From Cavia porcellus (taxonomy: Eukaryota > Chordata > Mammalia > Rodentia > Caviidae): a DNA stretch of 64,000 nucleotides. Position 1 is the stretch's first letter. Each line of letters begins with the position of its first letter. A program made the translations under genes and the position numbers. Shown piece by piece: positions 24,241-37,190 of the stretch. The stretch covers positions 82,593,982-82,657,981 of the forward strand of contig NW_026947484.1 of NCBI RefSeq assembly GCF_034190915.1, in the 5' to 3' direction. Under the pieces are notes generated by a model. The model did not search any database, was not told the DNA's origin, and worked only from the letters and a program-made list of their open reading frames with translations.

Positions 24241-25479
24241 TCCTTGCAGCATTCTTTTATTTTGATTGTTATTTGTACTTGACCTTATTCAAATGAGAGA
24301 CACCATATGAAATTTAAGACAAGACATTATCGAAGCTCAAGTAGTGACACTTGCACAGGGTTACATACACATATGTGCCCCCAACACAAAAGAGAAAGAG
24401 AAATGAAAAAGGTTTTAATATTAATGTGTAAGAAAAGGTGAACAGATAGGAGATTTGAGAATGTATGAGAGAGGAAGAAAAGAGACAGGGAGCAATATAA
24501 ATCAAAAGCAAGAGAGGACAGATAGGAAGATTGAATTCGATTTATGAACTCAGAGAAATTAATAAAACAGCCACTGGTGTAGGCAAATATAACATAAGAC
24601 AGTAAGACACAAGATTAGTAAATGAACTAACACACACACTGGTAAACACTTAGATGTATACATCTTCCCACCCTGCACATATAAGAAGAAACACTGAGGA
24701 AAACAAAAACATGCCAAAAACCAGGTCTGATATTCCTCTTCATGGTATACTGGAGGTATAAATGACAAAGAAGAGGTGGTGCTAGTGGTATAAAAATCTG
24801 CGTCTGTGTAGTTCAGGATTTTCTCCCCTCCTAAGTAGGACAGGTTGTTTAGAGGAAGCAGGAGACTGAGCTCTGCCCCTCTGTGTTTGTGCAGGAGCTG
24901 TCAGGGGAGGTCTGCCAGAGGCAGGACTGGCGCAAACCTAGCAGCTTCATTTCTGCTGTATCTGGAAAGTAGGGGCTTGTCCTTCCGAATCTGCCATTCC
25001 CATTGTCTTATGTAGGCCTGAGGTAGGGGTGAAGGTAGAGGGATCACTTCAAAGATGGCTTCCCAATCCCATTCTCTAAATCTGGAGAGAAAAGATAGGA
25101 ATGACCACTCTTGTCACTGTTTACCTGGCTGTGCTGAGATCTGTCTGCTCAATCTGTACCCCTGTCCAGTAACCGAGTCAGTACCCAACAGTGTGTGCTG
25201 AGTGTTTGCTTGTATAACTCTATGGGAGGAAACAACTCCCTCCCTCAGAGAGCTGCATTGCATTCAGGGCCAGTGTGTGTTGTGTGTCAGTTTACTTCTT
25301 TATAAATACCAGTATTTTAGGATCTTACCTGCTTGTTATGGTTTGATTTCTTCTGGTTCTTCTGTCTCTCCACAGATCAGTATATCTGTGGTTTTGGGAG
25401 AATGTTTTGGAATACGGATTTCCTTCAGCCTACCATCTTTCTAATCTTTTGGCAGATTCTTACATATGATGTTTCATTA

Positions 25480-25670
25480 CTGGCTGTTAATGTTTATATT
25501 TAGATGTCGCACCTAAAAGCCTCATATGTCCTGCCATGCTGCCTTGCCATGAAGTCAGCCAGCTATGGACTGAAACTTTACAAATTGTGAACCAGAATAA
25601 ACCATTTCTCCTTTAAGTTGTAGGTGTCAGGTATTGTGTCAGCAACAAGAAAGTAATGAAGATACTGTCT
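25480..25670 (+). mobile_element. MaLR-like LTR 3' end, old
   Basis: Contains tgccttgccatgaagtcagc, then ccagaataaaccatttctcc with an aataaa signal, ttaagttgtaggtgtcaggtattgtgtcagcaacaagaaagtaatga. This order is typical of the 3' end of rodent MaLR-type LTRs. The 5' limit is unclear. Confidence 0.5.
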
Positions 25671-26029
25671 TGTTACTTTACTATACATATTTAGACCTGT
25701 GTCATAGTATACAGTCTTTTTACTTAATAACCTATTTCATCCCATTCTGATTATGAAATTATTATGTTCATACATCAAATACAAATTTGAATACTCTGGC
25801 TGTTACAGTAGGTACATTTCTAGTAAGACTGGAGAACTTTATTTTTTAAAAATTTTAAAATTCTCTGTGCTCATAGATAATTCCTTGGTGTATACTCATT
25901 CCTTGGTGTATACTGTATACTTACAAAGTAAAATATATTGAGTTCTAACATGGTTTTTAGTGGGTTAACATTCTCAAAAGCTGTGTCTTTCCAACTGCTA
26001 TTGATACAGCTAGAAAATAGATTACCTCT

Positions 26030-26092
26030 TTGATATATAGATATCTATTTATCTATATATCTATATAGATATATATTTATCTATATATCTGG
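26030..26092 (+). repeat. (ATAGATATC)/(TATC)n AT microsatellite
   Basis: Alternating tatc/tata text such as atatagatatctatttatct and a mirrored second half. It can fold on itself. Confidence 0.8.
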
Positions 26093-27002
26093 CATCTGTT
26101 GTGACACTTTTTTGCCTGTTGGCTTGTCTCCAGATCATCTCCCTCATGTTGTCACGGTGGTAACTCTGAGTTTCTTTAAGCTGACAAGCTAGGAAAAAGT
26201 CTTCATTGATTCCCATCAGCATGGCTCATCTCTGAATTAATACCTGTGGCCAGTGCGATAGAGCATCTGAGTGACCAATCTAGCCTGCCTAATCACATAG
26301 CCCATACTGTGGGAGAATGAAAGTATTTCTTTTAGTTTGAAGACATCTTAATAAAGAGAAGTTTTAGGAATGAATCATTCAATAAAATCCAGTGGTTTTA
26401 CTCAGCCAGCAGTATCAGTTGTAACACTTCTTGAAAAAATTACCAAAAGACAGGTTATATATGAAATACTATATGCTTTTCTCCGAAGCCTAACCAATGG
26501 TTTCTGATTTCTACTTTCTCTCATATAGCTAGTTTATTAACGAATTATAGCCTTCCTCATGTAGATACTTTATTTGTGAGTTTGAACACTGTGCTCATAC
26601 CTGTTTGCATGTATTAGGCACTGAAATATTTGTGGAACAAATGCTGCCATAACTTGTTACTGTGGCCATAAATACATCAATATAAGTATATGAATTGAAG
26701 GTGGATGTTATTTAATATTTGTTTGAAGAGCTAGGTCACTTTCTAGTTTTTTTTTCAGTGTACATTTCATTGAGAGGGGAAATAAAGCTAGTGTTAGGTT
26801 TTGTGATTTTTCACTGATAGAAAAGTTTGCCATTTAATCTTTGGCCAAAGATTATATGTGTTGGGTGTGGTAATTTACAGCAAAATTCAACAGTGGAAAT
26901 AATTTTTAATTTATTTTCCTGTGTCTTTAGACAATGTAAAAAGCAAAGGATGAACAGATTGATATGTGATTATTTATTGCTATGAAAAAGTCACTATTTG
27001 AG

Positions 27003-27090
27003 CCTGGCACGGTGCCTCACACCTGCAATTGCCATGAGTTTGAGGCCAGCCTGAATTACATGGTGAGACCCTTCTCAAAATAAAAAGTCA
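27003..27090 (+). mobile_element. B1-like SINE, short
   Basis: gcctggcacggtgcctcaca, cctgcaattgccatgagttt, gaggccagcctgaattacat, ggtgagacccttctcaaaat. A central deletion is likely. Confidence 0.72.
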
Positions 27091-29454
27091 CTATGCATCT
27101 TTCTCTACCCCTGTGACCCCCCAGGATCATCTCTTCATATTAACAGTTCTAGGAATGTAAAACAAACCAAAACCTTAACAATGAATTGCTACATTAACCC
27201 TGCGCATTCCCAGTGCTCAGTCCTCTCCACTTTAATCTGATCTCTCAGACCTTGTGAGGAAAGGTTCTTGTAGTTTTGATTTCATGACTACCTGCTGCAA
27301 CTTGTATTTATTCATGGCAAAAACAAATCATTTTTTAAAAAAATTTTGTGACAGTTGATGGATTGTGAGAGGAAATAAGTGAAAATACAACCATGTAGTG
27401 ATTTCTTGCCTTACTTATAGATGAATAATCTTTACAGTGATTATTGGATAAGTAATACAAACGTGGACTTTTTTTTTTCACCAGAAGGATAAGTGTGTGT
27501 ACTTTTGGCAGAACGCAGGGCTAATATCGTTGTGCTTGTGATTGTTTTTTGGACTTACTCCAGTTTGGATTTAAATATATTAAAAGTGTTTATGAATACT
27601 ATATCAGGAAATCTATACCATTAAAATTGATTAGGGAGTTTGTGTAAAGCAAAAATTGAACTATACCCATCAAAACACTTTCTGGATGTTATCAGTAGGT
27701 CCTTTGTTCCTCAGTTACTGAAGGAATTCTTGTTGAGAGCTTGGTATTTGTTCACTGTATCAGTGAACAGTCTGCATTTCATTTGAGTTAACCAGTTTCT
27801 TAGGGAGCAGATGTAGAGTTCAAATCTGAATTCTAGTTTGAGGCTGAATATCGTTTGTTGGGCTAAGAAAATTCTTTAATATTTCTGACCCCATTTTCAT
27901 TTCTTAAGGCAAAACCCTCATATTTACTAATAAAATAATTCATGTTTTCGATAAAAGATACTATGCAATGATCAGGTAATTTCTTCTTTCAGTAACTTAC
28001 ATAAATGCAAATTAGGCACATATTTAATAATTCAAATTGGATGAGTTGACATTAAAGTTTCATTCTTGGCCTGTCTTTTATATCACTGGCAATACCCCAG
28101 GATGTTAACCATCTTTCAGTGGATGTGTGTGGAATGTGTTCTCCGCACTGTGTCAGATGTACAGTGGTCAAATAGACCTACACCACACCTCACAGAACAT
28201 TGATTCTAGGTCTGGAAACAGCTGTTACCTAAAAAGTTATATATACAAGATACGATATCACATTGTGGCCTTTGAAGGAGAGAACCAAGCTAATTTTGAT
28301 GTGAAATAGAGATCAAGAGTGAAAGAAAATCCTTACACCTAGTAAGAATGGGACCCACCTGTTTATGGCACCATTTTTGGCCATACTTCACTGCAGCTCA
28401 GGCACCCCTTCCTGCACTTTTCAGCTCGAGATAAAACCTCAGTCCTCAAAAATCAGATGTAAGGAAATGAATGAATGAGTGAGTTTCTTACATGTATGTA
28501 ATTTTATGCATACATACGTACATACATTACATATGTTTTCTTCCCTAAATAGTAATAATTTCCCTATCATAGAATACTCTTCTATAAAGTCTGCTTGAAT
28601 GGTATATCATGATAAAAAGGTAAGCTAACCACTAAAGTTAAGTTGGTATATAAACTAGTTAAAATTGTTCTCTTAGGAAAATACCACCAGTTATGATGTT
28701 ACTGTTCATAGATTATATTTATTTTTTTCACATTTGAAAATGTTGCTAAATGATTGGCATGATGTCTCTCTGGTTATTTTATATATAGTTTTGTATGTAT
28801 CTCTTAATGTAATTTCATTTTTCTGTTTCTTCAGTATGAGATCAAGCAGTTAATGGTTAAAGTCATAGAGACTAGTTCTGCTTGTTGAATAGTTGTTAGG
28901 TTTAAAGTGATTTAAATCCTATTCCTGCTGTCTTGATTTCTTAGAATAATAATGAATCTCCTTTTTAAAATGTCTGCCTGTGTTCTTCATTATTGATGAT
29001 GCTTTATATTTGGCTAGTAAAAAGTTGTAGGAACACTAAAGTCTATTCTTTATTTTTCTAACTTTGGTTTGTTTTACTTTTGATTAATGTTTAAAATATC
29101 AGTCTCTTTTATACTTCAAATAATTTCATGAAATTAATTATAGAAAGTGGAATAGAAGCTGGTGTAACTTCACTCTTAAGTGGAAAAGCAAAGATTTTTA
29201 AATGAAGTGAGCCTGAGAGCCTGAATTATTTACTTAGAATAGTATTGTAAAGTGTTTTTAAAGAAGTGGCTGGAGAGGTTTTTTTTTTTTTTTTTAATCA
29301 TATAATTTAAAAATTTAACTTCAAAAAAGATTTTTTTTAAAAATTTGGTGTTAAACTTCAATACTTTTTAAAATTTAGCGTTAGGTTTCCATACTGTTAA
29401 CGTCAGAAGGGCTAAAATACACTACACGTCTTCCTAAAAGCGTTTTTTTTTTTT

Positions 29455-29575
29455 TTTTTTTTTTGACAGGATCCAGTTATATAGCCCAGGTAGACTTCAA
29501 ATTCACAGCAATTCTCCTTCCTTAGCTTCCTGAGAGCTAGGATTACAGGCATGTGCCACCACCTGGCAAAGCATT
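29455..29575 (-). mobile_element. B1-like SINE
   Basis: Plus strand: poly-T, gacaggatccagttatatag, cccaggtagacttcaaattc, agagctaggattacaggcat, gtgccaccacctggc. Confidence 0.75.
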
Positions 29576-30377
29576 AATTTTTTTCTTTGTCTAGTTTTCT
29601 TTAGGTTGTTTTCTGTTTTTAAATAACTACCAGAGAGTTTTCAAGGGGGCCGGTGTGATAACCTGAATATATGAAGTACAGGATAGTGTTTTTGAAATGG
29701 TTGCTAAATAGGTCGTTTTGTTATCTTCTGAGTCTTATACTCAAAATTCAGCATGACCTAAATAACCTAGAATTTACTCAAAAGCTGTTATGTTATTTTT
29801 GTTTTTCTCACGCAAGAGCATCCTTAACTTATATTAAGTGGAGTACCTCTTCTGTGAATTGTATCATACATGTAAGAGTGTTTTGATCATCTTTTCCTCA
29901 TTTATCTTCACCCTTGCCCCCTACTGCCCTTTAAATTATTTTTTCCTCGTTAATATTTTTCTGCATTCATACTAATGTTTGATCCAAAAAGTTGGCAGAG
30001 GGAAGATGTTGCCTTTATCACAGATTTAGCAGAAGTAGAAAAAGATACCAACAGCTTCAGCCTCCTGTATTTAATGCAACCAGAATCCTACTATGCATCC
30101 TGAAAGATGACTAGTTCTGTATTCAGTCCTTTCGGTTACTCATTTTCTTCCTGTGTACTCAGAACTTTCACAGTATATAGGAAACTGAACATCCCAGAGA
30201 GGCTGTGTGTAGAATATCGAATCTTTGCATTGCAAAAATATTTCCCCAGTCACTATCCTTATCCTACTAGCAACTCAGCTAGCATTATTGTGCTTGTCTT
30301 TCTCATCCATGAATTATGACAATGCAAGTAATTTATTTACTTTCTAAGGCTCATTCAGTGTGCTGGATGAACTTATA

Positions 30378-30460
30378 GTTATGTCAGGGCAGCACATACC
30401 TAGCTGTCTAACATGCAACAAATCCTATATTTGATCCCAAACCCTAGGAATTGGGGTAGT
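30378..30460 (+). mobile_element. tRNA-derived SINE, decayed
   Basis: agggcagcacatacctagct, gtctaacatgcaacaaatcc, tatatttgatcccaaaccct: the B-box half of an ID-like SINE. Confidence 0.5.
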
Positions 30461-31927
30461 TGGAGGGGTTTCAAAATGAAGTCTCCAAAGGACTCTCTAA
30501 TCTAGAAGTTAATATGTCTGAACATCTTTTTCCAAATAACAACTTTTAGAATTATATGTATGTGTCTGCACGCAATTTCTATGTGCTCTCATACACGATC
30601 TTATAGACTCTTACGAAGATATTTTTCTTCATAAGAAATTTAGATCCCTACAAGTATGTGCAGCTGTGTTTTTATCTGATCTTGCCCAAATTTATCATTC
30701 ATATCATCAGTGATATGGAGTGCATGAATTCCGAACAAAATAACTTCATCTGCACTGAATACTAAAAAGTTCAATTTCATGCTATGTTTTACATGGCCCA
30801 GCAGGAGTGGATTGTTTAATATCTGCAACTCTGAACTTCCTTAACCTTCCTATCAGATATTCAGGTAAGTGTTGAGAACCTGAAATTCAAAAATAACTTA
30901 TACAGAATATTTTGGAGATCCCTAGAGAAAACTATTTAAATCCATTCCTCTTCTTTTCCCACAGTTTTTCTTTGTCTGTCTGAACAGTGTTCTCATGGGT
31001 CACAAGGACTGAGTTTCTAGCTCCATACCTTAAATTGCTTTATAATTGCCTTACTTTATAAGGTAGACATATCCTGGCACCACAAAGGCTGAAAATATTC
31101 AAAAGAAATTAATCTGAACCTATCAGAAATAGGAAGAAGGAGGAAATTTATTTTGGAAAATTGTTAGCTGTACTGCATAAGCTCTATCAATAGGCATGAT
31201 TGCACACATAGAAAGCAAAAAATAACAAACCCCAGATACTTGCTTTCTGCTCACATTTCAATCTGGGTGTGGGCCCTAGATAAAGAAATTTAATATGGAA
31301 AAATATGGTCCCCATTTGAATTAAAAAGCAATTTAAATATACTGAATATGATTTGGAATTTTCAAGAGTATATGTGTCCTAGATTTGAATCTGGTATGCT
31401 TATTAGGTATATGAATTTATAATATAAATTTCTGGCCTCTGTATTTTTATGGAAGTTTACATATGTAACAAATATTTTTAAGGTTCTTTTATTTTCCAAG
31501 CATTTCTGATACACTTTTTAATAGCCATATGTACTTCCATGGTTTAAAAACAGGAATTGGGGCAAGTTCAAATATTGCAGAGTCTCTGCAAACACAGTAG
31601 TGATTCATTAAAAGTAGAATAACGAATCAGTTTGTAATATTATATTTTTAAACTATTGATTGTATGACGTATCTTTGTCTTTCAGGAAAAATTTAAAACA
31701 CATTATTCAAGTATGTGAAAATGAAGCCTGGACTATCAGGTTTTTTTTCTGGATATCTATTCTAGGAATACCCCTCACCCCTACCTTCAAATGTATTACT
31801 TTGAACTTTGACAAAATGAGATTTTTGTGAGCTCTGCAAGCTCACTAGCTCTGCAGGCCTTGCTTCATTAATGGATATAAGGACCTAAGAAAATAGTCTT
31901 TGTTCTCTTTCTGCACTGACTTTATTG

Positions 31928-32010
31928 TGATAGGCCTGGCACTTGTTGGTGATCCTCCTGCATTAGCCCTCTGAGTGCTAGGATTATGGGTGTTTGATAG
32001 TATATCTGAC
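31928..32010 (-). mobile_element. B1-like SINE fragment
   Basis: gatcctcctgcattagccct, ctgagtgctaggattatggg, tgtttgatagtatatctgac: the 5' half of a B1 in reverse. Confidence 0.55.
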
Positions 32011-32524
32011 TTCTGTTGGTTAATATTGATTTGAGAATTGTATTTCTTTCTTTGCCTAGTTGGTTAGTATAATTATTGTTTACTTTTCCTATCTAGTATT
32101 TGTTCTTAGATGATAATATGTGAACTGTATCCCAAGATACCATAGTGATATTCAAATTATTTTGTGCCAAAATTAGATTTATAGTTTAAATTTTTAATTT
32201 CTTTCATTAAGTAATTTTAATAAATTATAATTATAATTTTCTGCTAAAATTTTAGAGAGTACATGTGTAAATGAGTAAATATTGAATAAGTCTAGAGATG
32301 AAATAGTGTTTATATTTTTATATTTAATCATCATGTTACTTTCTTTTATTCACTGTTGTTTACCTGTTCAACATCTCAGGACCAAATTCTTTCAGTAGTT
32401 CTTGTCTTATCTATCTTATCAGCTTAGACACTTCTACAAATAGTAGAACCATGTCTTGTTCATATATACTGGTTTTACCCTGCCTAATGCACTTATATCC
32501 TAAAATAGCTTTTATTTAAATTTT

Positions 32525-32650
32525 CCTAGTAATCTTCTAAGTTAGGCAGCTTTGCTTTGTGCTGGGAGGAACTGAGGCATGGAGAGACTAAATAATTTTT
32601 CAATTTTATGTTGTTGGGTGATGTTGAGCCTAGGAATTGAGTCCTGTCTG
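32525..32650 (-). mobile_element. MIR-like SINE fragment
   Basis: The plus strand reads aggaactgaggcatggagag, actaaataatttttc and gagcctaggaattgagtcct, matching the reverse complement of MIR (gaaactgaggcacagagagg, ...). Decayed. Confidence 0.55.
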
Positions 32651-33039
32651 TTAAGCACTATACTGTGTTATAGTGTGTGTCTTTTTTTTAATAGTTCATA
32701 GCAAATTGATATGTCTTCTTTTCCTCATCTCACCCCATAGTAAGGCCCAATAGAACTTGAAAGAATAATCTTATCTTTGTGTACTATATTTTATATGATT
32801 AAATAAATTATAATTGTTGGGGCATTTATGTTATCTTGGAAAATTTTAATATCAATGGTTTTCTGGTTGATTTAATCCTTAATAAATTTTAAGGCACATG
32901 ACAGTATCTTTCTGTACCCTGAATATGATAGTTTGTTAGGAGTGCTATCGTAGATTCATGGTTAAGCCCTCTGCATCTGTGGCTCTGTCCTTGGAGGCTC
33001 TTTTGTTTCAACCCATCTCTGTCCCTTCCATTCTAAGTC

Positions 33040-33245
33040 AGCAGCATGTTCGTTGGTATACAGTTCTTCAGATCCTTGTTCATCTTCTATGTAATTTGTG
33101 AGAATTTGTCATAGATGGGAAGTTCATGCACATACCTTTCTTCGATGGCCTTTTTCTGTTTCTGGTTTTTGCTGAGGTGGTTGATTGGTAGTTTGGTTAG
33201 CGGATCTGTATTTCATGTGCCTAATATATTTAGAAACATTTTAAC
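33040..33245 (+). repeat. Unnamed repeat, unit 1 of a diverged pair
   Basis: Contains tttttgctgaggtggttgat and gtatttcatgtgcctaatat. It aligns with 34290-34460 over about 170-200 bp. Both units keep an open frame with LRWL[IV]G and VFH[VI]PN. No family recognised. Confidence 0.55.
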
Positions 33246-34289
33246 CAGTCTCTGTGCTTATTCATTTTTGACCTTGGTTTGCTACCTTAGTCCACACTGA
33301 GTTCTGAAGCTTATTCAAAATGTCAACATCAGATATACACATGGTTATTTTTCGTTGAGTCATCTGAGTGAATGAGATGAACATCAAGTAAAAGGGTTTT
33401 TTTTTGTTTTTGTTTTTATTTTTAAATACTGGCTCATCTTACCTTGGGATGCCACAATCATAATTGGGTTCAGGCTTAAGTTCTCTCATTAAAGGAAGAA
33501 GCATCACTTTTTTCTGCCACTTTATTTTTCTTAAGAGGCACACTGTAACACTAAAGGATATAAAATTTCTGCAGTTGATTTCAAGTTTTATTGTTTTCTT
33601 TAGCTGAAAAATTACACATGAAGTTAGAATATCTTTTAACTTTCTCAGGAACCCAAATATTTACATTCTTAAAGCAAGATAATTATTGTAAAATAATCAA
33701 GACCTCTCACTATATTTCATTAATAATAGAAGATTTAATGGTATTGGTAAATATTGTTGACTTCTGAGGAACTTGATACAGAGCTGCATGTGATGCATTC
33801 ATTGTTACAAGATGAGTTTTTTTGAAGGAGGGAAAGGTAGCAGGCTGGTGAATAGGAAGCCACGGTGTCTTTTTGGTGGCTTTTTCCTGTAGTCCTTTTC
33901 ATTGAAGAGGAATATTCACCTGGACTTACTGGTGGGATTCATTGGTGAAATTAAATCTTGGAGTCCTTGATCACCAGGCATACGAGCAGATTTTACTCTC
34001 AAGACAAATCTGGTAACTACATAGAAAAATGAGCCAGTACTGCATATTTGAGGGAGAATAAAGTAACAGCTATCAAGATGAATTGGTCCTAGGTACAACT
34101 ACAAGCAGGAAGTTTGTTTTGCTCAGGTTAGCTATCGGGATAGAAGGAACTGATGCAGGACACATTCTAGAGGAAGAGTCATGTACAGTGACATGTTGAA
34201 TTTTCTGGGGTGGAGGAACTGATCATGCCTGTATAGAAGCATGCTATCATTGATTGTAATGGAATGTTTATTTGCACTTGAAAACTTAA

Positions 34290-34460
34290 TTTTAGGTATG
34301 TTGCTTGTATACCATTCTCTAAATCCAAGTCAGTCTTCTGTGCAATTTATGAACATTCAAGCCACCAAAGAGAAAGGTCCGTCTTCCACATTCTTTCTTG
34401 GTAGCTTTTGGTTCCCACTGAGGTGGTTGGTTGGAACTGTATTTCATATACCTAATGTAT
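34290..34460 (+). repeat. Unnamed repeat, unit 2 of a diverged pair
   Basis: Contains tcccactgaggtggttggtt and gtatttcatatacctaatgt, the counterpart of 33040-33245. It lacks 15 bases found in unit 1, a multiple of three. Confidence 0.55.
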
Positions 34461-35049
34461 CTAACAAAGTTTGTCTATTATTAAAATTCTATCAAGGAGA
34501 GATCTAATCTGGAATTTGTTAAGAGCTTGGAATTAATTTTTGTGGAGATGATAACTATGTCTAAATTATTGAATAGCTTCTTGTGTCCAGGCTAGTTTAA
34601 CCAGATATGCAATGAATTGTTGTCAACTTATGGTAATTAAATCTTTGAGAGTATTTATGTACTACCAGTTGAATATCTGCCATGATGCATAGTGATAGCT
34701 TAGACCAAGTTAAGTTTGTATGGAGTCTTTATAAGAGACTTGTTTTATGAGATGCACCTGATAATTCCTGAGAACCAGGTCATTTTGGATTCAAAATAAC
34801 CTTTTCTTTGAACTTCTCACTATAACTCTCTACCTTTCCTTACTGGATATTTTTATTGTATTGTTGCTGTTATATTTAATCTGATATAGAAAAGATTGTT
34901 AATTTGTTCCTATTTGTTGATTACCTGTGAGTTAATAAATAGAAATTTAATTAAAATATAGCTCAGAAAATTTATGTCATTTTCTTAGTTAAACTGTATT
35001 AATCACACATTCATGGCCCTCCCCTGCCTTTTTTATTCATTAAACAACC

Positions 35050-35470
35050 TGCATGTATTAGTCAGCTTTGCAAAGTACTACAGTGAAATACCTGGGCAAC
35101 TAACTTAGACTGAGAAAAGGTTTACTCACCTCCTAGTTGTGGAAAATCACAGTCCAGGAATGTACAGCCCCTATTTGTTTGGCCTCTGTGAGGGTGGTGG
35201 ATGGCATTAAAATATGGTAGGCATAGCATACATGTAGGACCAAAATCTCCAAGAGGAGCAGAGAGAAAGAAAGTATGCTTGCTGATTTTACAATGATCTT
35301 CTTGTGAGAACTGCCATAGTGCCCCACAAGAAATACCTTATGCTCCAATGCCATAAGGCCACCTCCTACCTCTCTTTATATCTGCAGGTTTTAGCATTTA
35401 CCAGCAGTGCCACCCAGAGGACCAAGCTTTTAATCACAGTAGAGATTTGTAGGGCACTCAGCACATACCC
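35050..35470 (-). mobile_element. MaLR-type LTR, old
   Basis: The left border tgtattagtcagctttgcaa and the following actacagtgaaatacctggg match the reverse complement of a MaLR LTR end (tattagtc..tgc..aaatacctg). 35290-35400 carries text typical of the same LTRs in reverse (cttcttgtgagaactgcc, ccacctcctacctctcttt). It is a solitary, decayed LTR with no internal genes. Confidence 0.6.
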
Positions 35471-35857
35471 CAATGATAGCACCAAGTTTTCAGCTTCATA
35501 GACCTTTAGGCCGTCAGTTCATTGATGCATCCTGTTAGGGGTGGGTAATTACTCTGTTGGATGCAAGCTTTCACATGTATGCTCTTCCAGTGTTTCCTAG
35601 TACACAGTTTCCAATGAAACGTAGAAGGTATTTTCACGTCTTACTTTCCCATTTGTAAATATGAATAGTTTTTCTCCTCTATTCTGAAATTTGGTTTATC
35701 ACACAGTGAATATTTGAAAATATAAAATATTATGCTTTGTTTTATAGTGCCTAAACACTCACATGTACTCTATTCAAGGGTTGACTCCATGTGACTTTAT
35801 ATAACCAGTAAAATGTTTAATTGCAGATTTCATTAAAATTGGTCCAATGTGTTTCAG

Positions 35858-36051
35858 TGCACTTGCAGGAAAGACATGGTGAAGATTTCAATGGATATCT
35901 TTGTGAGGAAATTTCAGCCTGATCGGTATCAGCTTTGGAAACAAGGAAAGGATATATACACAATTGATCACACCAAGCCTACCCCTGAATCTACCCCAGA
36001 AGTGAAAGCATGGCTACAAAGGAGAAGGAAAGTAAGAAAAACATCTAAAAG
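35858..36051 (+). CDS. KDM4C: KDM4C exon: end of JmjC core, Zn-binding Cys pair
   Basis: Internal coding exon of lysine-specific demethylase 4C, the Fe(II)/2-oxoglutarate-dependent nuclear enzyme that removes methyl groups from H3K9me3/me2 and H3K36me3/me2. The exon starts after a GTTTCAG acceptor and opens with Cys-Thr-Cys followed by [19 protein letters not shown], which I recognise as KDM4 family sequence. The two cysteines match the zinc ligands at the end of the catalytic core (Cys306 and Cys308 in KDM4A numbering). The Fe/2OG ligands lie in upstream exons outside this window. The later part ([16 protein letters not shown]) is typical of KDM4C rather than KDM4A or KDM4B. Length is 194 nt, phase 0 to 2. 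It ends in AAAAG before donor GTAACG. The open frame runs a few codons past both borders, but these are intronic. Confidence 0.96.
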
Positions 36052-36321
36052 GTAACGAGCCATCCTACTTGCAGCATTTACTCACTTAAAATGCTCATTA
36101 AACATGATGTTATCAAGGGCCATCTTTCCCACATTTATTTATCAAGTTTGGTTAGTATCTAACTGAAAAATTGAGATAAAATATTTTTAATTCTTCGGAT
36201 GTGTAATAGCATGTAGGAAGAGGTGCTATTTCATTTGCAAATATTCCTGATGTCAGTATACGTAGCAAATAGAGCAAAATAGAACCTTTTAAACTTCTCA
36301 CACTAGTGTAATTAAAAGTTG

Positions 36322-36445
36322 TATTATCTGGGTGTAATCCCAGAGGCAGGAGAATGCGAGTTCAAGGCCAGCCTGGATTACAAGGCTGGCCTAAACTATA
36401 TAGTGAAACCTTGTCTTAAAACAAATAAACTAGCAAATAAACAAA
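36322..36445 (+). mobile_element. B1-like SINE
   Basis: ctgggtgtaatcccagaggc, aggagaatgcgagttcaagg, ccagcctggattacaaggct, gtgaaaccttgtcttaaaac. Confidence 0.72.
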
Positions 36446-36849
36446 AAGTTGTATTGGTCCTTTCCATTCAGCATATTTTAATCTACTTTAGTAACTTCTT
36501 AATTTTGCTAACAGTTTTCTTTCTGACTTTAGCTTCTTCATTTGTCAAATGTTTGAGGTGTTAGTTTTCTCATCTGGATGCTTATATTTTCCTTCACTTT
36601 ATGCACTTGATTTTATTTTAGGTTTTTTGGGATATAAAGCAAAACATACTTTTATAACATGGTTGTCCTGGGCTTTATTCTCCTTTCATTTTTGTGACCA
36701 TTTCAAAGTCTTAGCTTAGCTGTGGGCATCTTGCTGTTTTAATGCCAACTGCATAGACTGTGCTCAGGTCCTTAGACTACCATTTAGCTCTTGTATTTTT
36801 CACTTTTATATTAAATCTTCCTGTTCAATATTCCTTATTGTTTTTCTTT

Positions 36850-37190
36850 CAGATTATAAAGGTAATATTTGAGCATTGGAGAAAATTTATAAAATAAGTA
36901 AAAGAATAATGAAGGAATCCCAAATCACCCATAACCTCACTGTCCAGAGATAACCAGTCTTAACATTTTAATGTATGTCCTTTACCTATATGTATTTATT
37001 ACATATTATTTAATATTATATACCTTTTCAAAATTGGGGCCATGCTCTATTAACAATTCAATGACTAGTCATGTGAGTGATTTTTCATGTAATCAAATGA
37101 TTTTCTATAACATAATTTTTAATGCCTGTATGTACTTAACTAGTCTCCTGTATTTGAACTGGTAGACTGTTTCTACTTTTTTTACTATAT
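36850..37190 (+). mobile_element. Old LINE-like 3' segment
   Basis: Reads cccaaatcacccataacctc, actgtccagagataaccagt, cttaacattttaatgtatgt and a following AT-rich part, a pattern known from an old mammalian interspersed repeat. I am not certain of the family name (likely an old LINE 3' end). Confidence 0.45.

Larger units (their letters stand above)
1..35857 (+). other. KDM4C: KDM4C intron (5' side, incomplete)
   Basis: No KDM4C exon is recognisable here. The first coding exon begins right after the acceptor ending at 35857, so this span is read as one intron that extends beyond the window. Besides the repeats listed separately, the long stretches 1926-3990, 4250-6540, 14911-15400, 16870-19460, 21450-23380, 26100-27000, 27100-29450, 30460-31920 and 31996-32520 are AT-rich, have frequent stops in all frames, and show nothing I can name. 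Some pyrimidine-rich parts, such as 18240-18700, may be old decayed repeats. Limit: a very short or fast-evolving alternative exon could be missed. Confidence 0.75.

Noticed and set aside
35849..36055. KDM4C exon taken as an ATG-initiated small protein
   Set aside because: The ATG is upstream of a clear acceptor, and the sequence matches the interior of KDM4C. The frame ends two codons past a GT donor.
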